This document shows positions 59,562 to 64,000 of a DNA stretch of 64,000 bases, piece by piece. The DNA is taken from positions 1 to 64,000 of the forward strand of contig JASBZK010000007.1 in NCBI GenBank assembly GCA_029983505.1, read 5' to 3'. The notes below the pieces were generated by a model, which saw nothing but the letters and a program-made list of their open reading frames with translations, ran no database searches and was not told the origin of the DNA. How positions within the stretch are numbered: the first letter of the stretch is position 1; each line of letters begins with the position of its first letter. The position numbers and the translations under genes are program-made. This stretch comes from Porphyromonas sp. Its GTDB lineage: Bacteria > Bacteroidota > Bacteroidia > Bacteroidales > Porphyromonadaceae.

Positions 59562-59915
59562 ATGGATAATCTCAGGACGACCAAAGTGGCCCGTCTCATT
59601 CAGAAAGAACTCGGCGAGATACTCCGTCTCGAGACGCAAAAGCGCCACAGCGGAGAGATGATCTCCGTCACGGAGGTGCGGCTCAATCCCGACCTCTCCA
59701 GTGCGCGTGTCTTCCTCTCCTATTTTCCCGACGCAAAGAAGGAGGAGCTGAAAGCTTTCATCAAAGCAAATGCGTCTCTCCTCCGCGGAGAAATGGGTCG
59801 GAGGATGAAGAGCCAACTCAGACGTATCCCAGAGCTCTTTTTTACCGAGGATAACAGCCTCCTTGAAGCCCGTCGCATAGACGAGCTCCTTCGACACTCC
59901 GAGTCTGAGGAATGA
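59562..59915 (+). CDS. rbfA: Ribosome-binding factor A
   Basis: 117 residues from the ATG at 59562; the open frame extends upstream into the previous gene. TTKVARLIQKELGEIL, VTEVRLNPDLSSARVFLSYFP and LRRIPELFFTEDNSLLEARRIDELL are RbfA signatures. It helps mature the 30S subunit. It overlaps the next gene by four bases. Confidence 0.93.
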   Translation: MDNLRTTKVARLIQKELGEILRLETQKRHSGEMISVTEVRLNPDLSSARVFLSYFPDAKKEELKAFIKANASLLRGEMGRRMKSQLRRIPELFFTEDNSLLEARRIDELLRHSESEE

Positions 59916-61117
59916 CCGGGACAAGCCGCGCCGCTTTTTCTTTCTTCATAGCGCTTCGCTACTTTTTTTCTGGAAAAAGTGCCGCGGCGGTCAACGTCAT
60001 TGCGTCCATTTCGGTTATGGGCATTGCCCTCGTCGCTCTGGCTATGGTGGCGGTGCTCAGCGTCTTTAACGGCTTCGAAGTCTTTACGGACAGCCAGCTC
60101 TCCGCGCTTTCTCCTGAGTATGTCGTTGAGAAAAAAGACGGATCCGTCTTCCGTGCTTCGTCGGTCTCTCTCCCCGGTGCGGCGCCTGTGCTTAAAGGGG
60201 AGGCTGTGGCCTCCTATGAGGGCAATAGCCAGCCCATAGAGCTTATTGGCGTGGACAGCATCTACCTCTCTGCCGTCTCCATCCGTCCTGCGGTCTTCGA
60301 GGGAGATTGGGATCTCGGCTCACCCGACGCTCCGGGCGCGGTCATCGGCATAGGTGTGGCCGCCAACCTCGGCACCGGAGCGGGCTACGTGGAGCCGCTT
60401 GTACTCACGCTGCCCAAGCGCTTGGGGCGTATCTCTCCCGTGATGCCCCAGAGGGGATTTTTGTCCAAAGAACTCTTTGTGGGGGGCGTCTTTCGGGTAG
60501 ACCAAAAGGAAGACCGCACGCTCGGGTATGTCTCTATTGAGACACTGAGGGATCTGCTCCTCTATGAGGGCGACGAAGTGAGCTTCCTTGCCCTCCCTTC
60601 GCAGCTCGCTCGCGAGTCCGAAAAGATTGCGGACGCCCTGCCGGAGGGGTTTGTCCTCAAAGACAAGAGGGCACAGCACCCCGAGATATACCGTGTCCTT
60701 AATGTCGAGAAATGGGTCTCTGTCCTCCTTCTCCTTTTTGTCCTCCTGCTCTCCCTCTTCAGTGTCGTCTCCACGCTGGGGATGCTCATCATCGAAAAAA
60801 GGGAAGACTCCGCGGTCCTTGCAGTCCTCGGTGCGAGACCCGGGACCATCGATAACATCGTCGTCCTCGAGGCTTGGCTCCTGTCCGTCACGGGCGTCCT
60901 TATCGGCGTGCCGCTCGGCATCCTCCTTGTCTTGGCTCAGGACGCCTATGGGTGGCTCAAACTGGGCGGCGGCAGCGGTGCCGGGTCCTTCCTCCTTGAC
61001 GCCTATCCCGTGGATTTGAGACTCGGGGACATTGTCCTTGTGGCGGGCGTCATCCTGCTCATCGGCTGGCTCTCGAGCCGCATCGCCTATCTGCTCTTCA
61101 AGGGAAGCAAGAGGTGA
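59912..61117 (+). CDS. LolC/LolE-family ABC transporter permease (FtsX-like)
   Basis: 401 residues. One N-terminal membrane helix (about 25-50, VNVIASISVMGIALVALAMV), a periplasmic domain (about 55-270) and three C-terminal helices carrying an FtsX-like domain (LIIEKREDSAVLAVLGARPGTI). This is the layout of the permeases that release lipoproteins from the inner membrane for delivery to the outer membrane. The ATPase gene is not next to it. It overlaps rbfA by four bases and is followed by a repeat copy. Confidence 0.9.
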   Translation: MTGTSRAAFSFFIALRYFFSGKSAAAVNVIASISVMGIALVALAMVAVLSVFNGFEVFTDSQLSALSPEYVVEKKDGSVFRASSVSLPGAAPVLKGEAVASYEGNSQPIELIGVDSIYLSAVSIRPAVFEGDWDLGSPDAPGAVIGIGVAANLGTGAGYVEPLVLTLPKRLGRISPVMPQRGFLSKELFVGGVFRVDQKEDRTLGYVSIETLRDLLLYEGDEVSFLALPSQLARESEKIADALPEGFVLKDKRAQHPEIYRVLNVEKWVSVLLLLFVLLLSLFSVVSTLGMLIIEKREDSAVLAVLGARPGTIDNIVVLEAWLLSVTGVLIGVPLGILLVLAQDAYGWLKLGGGSGAGSFLLDAYPVDLRLGDIVLVAGVILLIGWLSSRIAYLLFKGSKR

Positions 61118-61125
61118 CGCTCCGG

Positions 61126-61204
61126 GGGTACGTACCGGGAAGAAAATGTAGGCCGTACCGAGGAGGGAAAATGGTACAGACCGGGAAGTTTTTTTCGGTC
61201 TGTA
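61126..61204. repeat. Intergenic GTACGTAC/CAGACC repeat, copy 13
   Basis: GGGTACGTACCGGG (61126-61139) and GGCCGTACCGAGG are followed by a dyad: TACAGACCG (61175-61183) pairs with CGGTCTGTA (61196-61204). It lies directly upstream of the initiator tRNA promoter. Confidence 0.75.
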
Positions 61205-61213
61205 TGAAAAAGA

Positions 61214-61245
61214 TTTGGACGACTGCCAAAAGTTTGGTACCTTTG
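61214..61245 (+). promoter_or_regulatory. Promoter of initiator tRNA-Met
   Basis: TTTG (61214-61217), a 20-base spacer, TACCTTTG (61238-61245). The tRNA starts 23 bases later. Confidence 0.75.
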
Positions 61246-61267
61246 CAGTGCAAACAAAAAAATAGAT

Positions 61268-61339
61268 CGCGGAGTGGAGCAGTGGTAGCTCGCCGGGCTC
61301 ATAACCCGGAGGTCGATGGTTCGAGTCCGTCCTCCGCAA
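61268..61339 (+). tRNA. Initiator tRNA-fMet (anticodon CAT)
   Basis: 72 nt. The first base C and the base opposite it (A) do not pair, while the rest of the acceptor stem GCGGAG/CTCCGC does. The anticodon stem ends in three G-C pairs (GGG/CCC) around CTCATAA. Both features mark the initiator tRNA. Anticodon at 61300-61302; CCA is not encoded. Confidence 0.93.
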
Positions 61340-61360
61340 CTTTCCCTCCCCCTTTTTTTA

Positions 61361-61402
61361 GAGCCAACCCGAAGCGGAATTGCCGACGGTTGGTTCTTTT
61401 TT
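61361..61402 (+). terminator. Terminator after initiator tRNA-Met
   Basis: GAGCCAACC (61361-61369) pairs with GGTTGGTTC (61388-61396) with one G-U pair, followed by six T. Confidence 0.8.
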
Positions 61403-61448
61403 ATTGCTCTTTCCGGACAAAACTGACGCACAAGTGGATATCTTTGAG

Positions 61449-61456
61449 TAAATTTG
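61449..61456 (+). promoter_or_regulatory. -7 element of pnp
   Basis: TAAATTTG, giving a leader of about 72 bases. The -33 box is weak. Confidence 0.5.
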
Positions 61457-61534
61457 CCCGAATTATAGCGAGTTAATCGAGACAACAACAACGCTGACTA
61501 AGCAATATTTTTCATCACAGTTATTCAAACATTT

Positions 61535-63778
61535 ATGAATGTCATTACCAAGACCGTCAAACTCCCTGATGGCAGAGAGATCACCATCGAGACGGGAAAG
61601 CTTGCCAAGCAGGCTGACGGTGCAGTGACGGTTCGCATGGGCAACACCGTATTGTTGGCAACCGTCGTAGCGGCCGCAGAGGCCAAACCTGATGTGGACT
61701 TTATGCCGCTCCAGGTGGAATACAAAGAGAAGTTCTCCGCTGTGGGCCGTTTCCCCGGTGGTTTCACCCGCAGAGAGGGACGTATGTCCGACTATGAGAT
61801 CCTTATCGGACGCCTCATCGACCGTGCGCTCCGCCCCCTCTTCCCGGACGACTACCACGCTGAGGTCTACGTGACGGTGACTATGTTCTCCGGTGATGAA
61901 AATGAGCTCCCCGATCAGCTCGCAGGTCTTGCTGCTTCTGCTGCCCTTGCCGTTTCTACCGTGCCTTTCCACGGACCTATCTCCGAGGTGCGTGTCATCC
62001 GTCACAATGGCGAGTATATCGTCAACCCCACCAACGACCTCCTCAAAGACGCCGACATCGACCTTATGGTCGCTGCCACGATGGACAACATCATGATGGT
62101 TGAAGGTGAGATGAAAGAGGTGCAGGAGAGCGAGATGCTCCAAGCCATCAAAGTCGCTCACGAAGCCATCAAGGTTCAGTGCCAAGCTCAGATCGAGCTT
62201 ATGGAAGAGCTCGGCACGACCGTCAAGCGCGAATACCCCGGAGACCCCGAGGATGAAGCGCTCAAGGCACGTATGCACGACGAGCTTTATCCCAAAGCCT
62301 TCGAAGTGGCTATGTCCAAGGACACCAATAAGCACTCCCGCGGCGACAGGTTGGGGGCGATCGTAGACGAGTTCCGCGCCACCTTCAGCGAAGAAGAGCT
62401 TGAGGAAAAGGGTGCGCTCATCTCCCGCTACTATCACGATATCGAAAAAGAAGCGATGCGCCGCGCCATCCTCGACCACGGTCAGCGTCTCGACGGACGC
62501 GATACGAAGACCATTCGTCCCATCTGGGCGGAAGTCGACGTGCTGCCCTCTCCGCACGGCTCCGCGATCTTTACCCGCGGAGAGACGCAGTCCCTCTCTA
62601 CCGTGACCCTCGGTACGAAGAGCGACGAAAAATTGGTCGATGATGTGCTCAATAACGGCAAAGACCGCTTCCTCCTCCACTATAACTTCCCGCCTTTCTC
62701 CACCGGCGAAGCCAAAGCTTCCCGCGGGGTCTCCCGTCGTGAAGTGGGACACGGTAACCTCGCGCTGCGCGCCCTCAAGTACGTCATCCCCGACAACTAT
62801 CCCTACGTCATCCGCGTGATGAGCGACATCCTCGAGAGCAATGGGTCTTCCTCTATGGCCACGGTATGTGCGGGAACGCTCGCGCTTATGGACGCGGGCG
62901 TGAGGATCAAGAAGCCCGTGAGCGGTATCGCCATGGGCTTGATTTCCGAAAACAAGGGTACCAACTACGCCATCCTCTCCGACATCCTCGGTGACGAAGA
63001 CCACCTCGGAGATATGGACTTCAAGGTAACCGGCACCCGCGACGGTATCACCGCCACGCAGATGGACATCAAGGTCGACGGTCTCTCTTACGAGATCCTC
63101 GAGAATGCCCTTGCACAAGCTAAAGCCGGTCGTCTCCATATACTCGACATCATCGAGAGCACCATATCCGAGCCTCGCGCAGACTTCAAGCCCCAGACCC
63201 CGCGCATCACCACGATGCTGATTCCGAAAGAATTCATCGGTGCCGTCATCGGCCCGGGCGGCAAGATCATCCAGGGCATCCAGGAAGAGAGCGGCGCATC
63301 CGTCAATATCGAAGAGACGGACAAGGGCGGCCTCATCGAAGTGGCGGCTTCCAACAAAGCCTCCATCGACAAGGCGCTCGAGATGATTAACGCCATCGTG
63401 GTCATCCCGGAGACCGGCAAAGTATATGACGGTACCGTTAAGAGCGTGATGCCCTACGGTGCGTTCATCGAATTCCTCCCCGGCAAAGAAGGGCTCCTCC
63501 ATATCAGCGAGTGGGACTGGAAGCGCTACGAAACCATCGAAGAAACCGGTGTACAAGAGGGTCAGAAGCTTCAGGTCAAACTGCTTGAAGTGGATCCCAA
63601 GACCGGAAAATTCCGTCTCAGCCGCCGTGCGCTTCTCGAGAAACCGGAGGGTTATGTAGAGCCTGCAGCCCGTCCTCATCGTGGTCACAGTGACCGTGGC
63701 GACCGTCCCGAGCGCGGAGGCGACAGAGGGTTCCGCAGAGACCGCGGTTCCCGTGAATCGCGTCACCACGAAGACTAA
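61535..63778 (+). CDS. pnp: Polyribonucleotide nucleotidyltransferase
   Basis: 747 residues. Two RNase PH domains (about 10-230 and 320-560) with an alpha-helical linker; FPGGFTRREGRMSDYEILIGRLIDRALRPLF and PPFSTGEAKASRGVSRREVGHGNLALRAL are diagnostic. Then come a KH domain (IPKEFIGAVIGPGGKIIQGI) and an S1 domain (GTVKSVMPYGAFIEFLPGKEGLLHISE). The last 35 residues are a basic Arg-Gly-His-Asp tail. It degrades RNA from the 3' end using phosphate. It is transcribed alone between two terminators. Confidence 0.97.
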   Translation: MNVITKTVKLPDGREITIETGKLAKQADGAVTVRMGNTVLLATVVAAAEAKPDVDFMPLQVEYKEKFSAVGRFPGGFTRREGRMSDYEILIGRLIDRALRPLFPDDYHAEVYVTVTMFSGDENELPDQLAGLAASAALAVSTVPFHGPISEVRVIRHNGEYIVNPTNDLLKDADIDLMVAATMDNIMMVEGEMKEVQESEMLQAIKVAHEAIKVQCQAQIELMEELGTTVKREYPGDPEDEALKARMHDELYPKAFEVAMSKDTNKHSRGDRLGAIVDEFRATFSEEELEEKGALISRYYHDIEKEAMRRAILDHGQRLDGRDTKTIRPIWAEVDVLPSPHGSAIFTRGETQSLSTVTLGTKSDEKLVDDVLNNGKDRFLLHYNFPPFSTGEAKASRGVSRREVGHGNLALRALKYVIPDNYPYVIRVMSDILESNGSSSMATVCAGTLALMDAGVRIKKPVSGIAMGLISENKGTNYAILSDILGDEDHLGDMDFKVTGTRDGITATQMDIKVDGLSYEILENALAQAKAGRLHILDIIESTISEPRADFKPQTPRITTMLIPKEFIGAVIGPGGKIIQGIQEESGASVNIEETDKGGLIEVAASNKASIDKALEMINAIVVIPETGKVYDGTVKSVMPYGAFIEFLPGKEGLLHISEWDWKRYETIEETGVQEGQKLQVKLLEVDPKTGKFRLSRRALLEKPEGYVEPAARPHRGHSDRGDRPERGGDRGFRRDRGSRESRHHED

Positions 63779-63802
63779 AAGTCTCCAAGAGTCATCTTTC
63801 CA

Positions 63803-63844
63803 AAGAAAGGGAGTCCCAAAAACGGGGTTCCCTTTCTTATTTTG
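63803..63844 (+). terminator. Terminator of pnp
   Basis: A 15-base stem (63803-63817 with 63824-63838, two G-U pairs) with a six-base loop, followed by ATTTT. It begins 25 bases after the stop codon. Confidence 0.8.
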
Positions 63845-63846
63845 AG

Positions 63847-63854
63847 TAAATTTG
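63847..63854 (+). promoter_or_regulatory. Possible -7 element of a gene beyond the window
   Basis: TAAATTTG, identical to the pnp element. No start codon with a plausible gene follows before the window ends. Confidence 0.35.
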
Positions 63855-63908
63855 CGATAACTCCGGCTCCTATGCTTTCGCGGGGTGTTGCCTCGTGACG
63901 GCAAATAC

Positions 63909-63987
63909 GCGAGATACAGACCGAAAGTTTCTCGAGACACAGACCGAAATTTCCGTCTCGGTCTGGCATAGGAAAAGTCCCCGGTAC
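63909..63987. repeat. Intergenic GTACGTAC/CAGACC repeat, copy 14
   Basis: GCGAGATACAGACCGAAAG, TCTCGAGACACAGACCGAAATTT and CGTCTCGGTCTGG follow each other. The first two arms are direct repeats and the third is inverted. Nothing else is seen to the window end. Confidence 0.7.
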
Positions 63988-64000
63988 ATACCCCCTTAGA

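Noticed and set aside
61463..63940. Open frame of 825 codons on the minus strand
   Set aside because: It is the in-register shadow of pnp and extends through terminators and the end of the tRNA region.

Overview
This window looks like chromosomal DNA of a Bacteroidales bacterium, most probably Porphyromonas or a close relative. The support is: promoters of the Bacteroidetes type (TTTG about 20 bases before TAnnTTTG) in front of several genes and both tRNAs; a SusC/SusD pair; a cambialistic-type Fe/Mn superoxide dismutase close to the Porphyromonas enzyme; a C10 (streptopain-type) cysteine protease; and Bacteroidetes-type pyruvate kinase and pseudouridine synthase. The DNA is GC-rich for this order and strongly avoids TTA, CTA and TCA codons. 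That avoidance leaves very long open frames antisense to several genes. I saw no IS element, prophage, CRISPR array or rRNA operon.

Layout. 0-5.7 kb (minus): a partial glycine-lipid acyltransferase, a strong terminator, then a tightly overlapped operon of GH2 beta-mannosidase, CutC, ComB-like phosphatase and a glucosaminidase-LysM lipoprotein. 5.8-13.8 kb (plus): PBP1A, RluB-type pseudouridine synthase, a metallo-beta-lactamase-fold hydrolase, AsnRS and an AspT/YbjL-type transporter. 13.9-18 kb (minus): ribH, xerD-comF-recX and prmC. 18-22.7 kb (plus): ribD-tatD, then the anaerobic ribonucleotide reductase nrdDG behind a striking inverted-repeat operator. 22.8-32 kb (minus): a lipoprotein superoxide dismutase, a GH109 glycosidase, a 5'-nucleotidase-like lipoprotein and a four-gene agmatine/glycogen/mannose operon (aguA-aguB-glgB-manA).

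32.4-46.4 kb (plus) is the accessory region. First come two tandem lipoproteins of the cholesterol-dependent-cytolysin (CDC-like) fold, followed by a C10 protease with two GEVED domains. Next is a four-gene outer-membrane locus: SusC, SusD, a zinc metallopeptidase lipoprotein and a DUF4302 lipoprotein. This locus is bracketed by two identical 122-bp direct repeats. The DUF4302 gene at its end looks visibly richer in A+T than the core genes.

46.6-50.6 kb (minus): a DUF5715 protein and an M16 peptidase homologue whose zinc site is destroyed. 51-55.4 kb (plus): tRNA-Arg, a MATE transporter, GtrA, a glycosyltransferase and CCA-adding enzyme. pyrB (minus) follows. 56.6-63.8 kb (plus): a probable ~70-nt small RNA, the aroQ-pyk-methyltransferase-rbfA-lolE-like series, initiator tRNA-Met and pnp.

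A family of intergenic repeats runs through the whole window. It is built from the palindrome GGTACGTACC and the arms GGTCTGTATCTC / GAGATACAGACC, which often pair into hairpins. I count about 15 copies, all between genes. Together with two candidate small RNAs and several operator-like dyads, this is the main structure not explained by the protein-coding genes.
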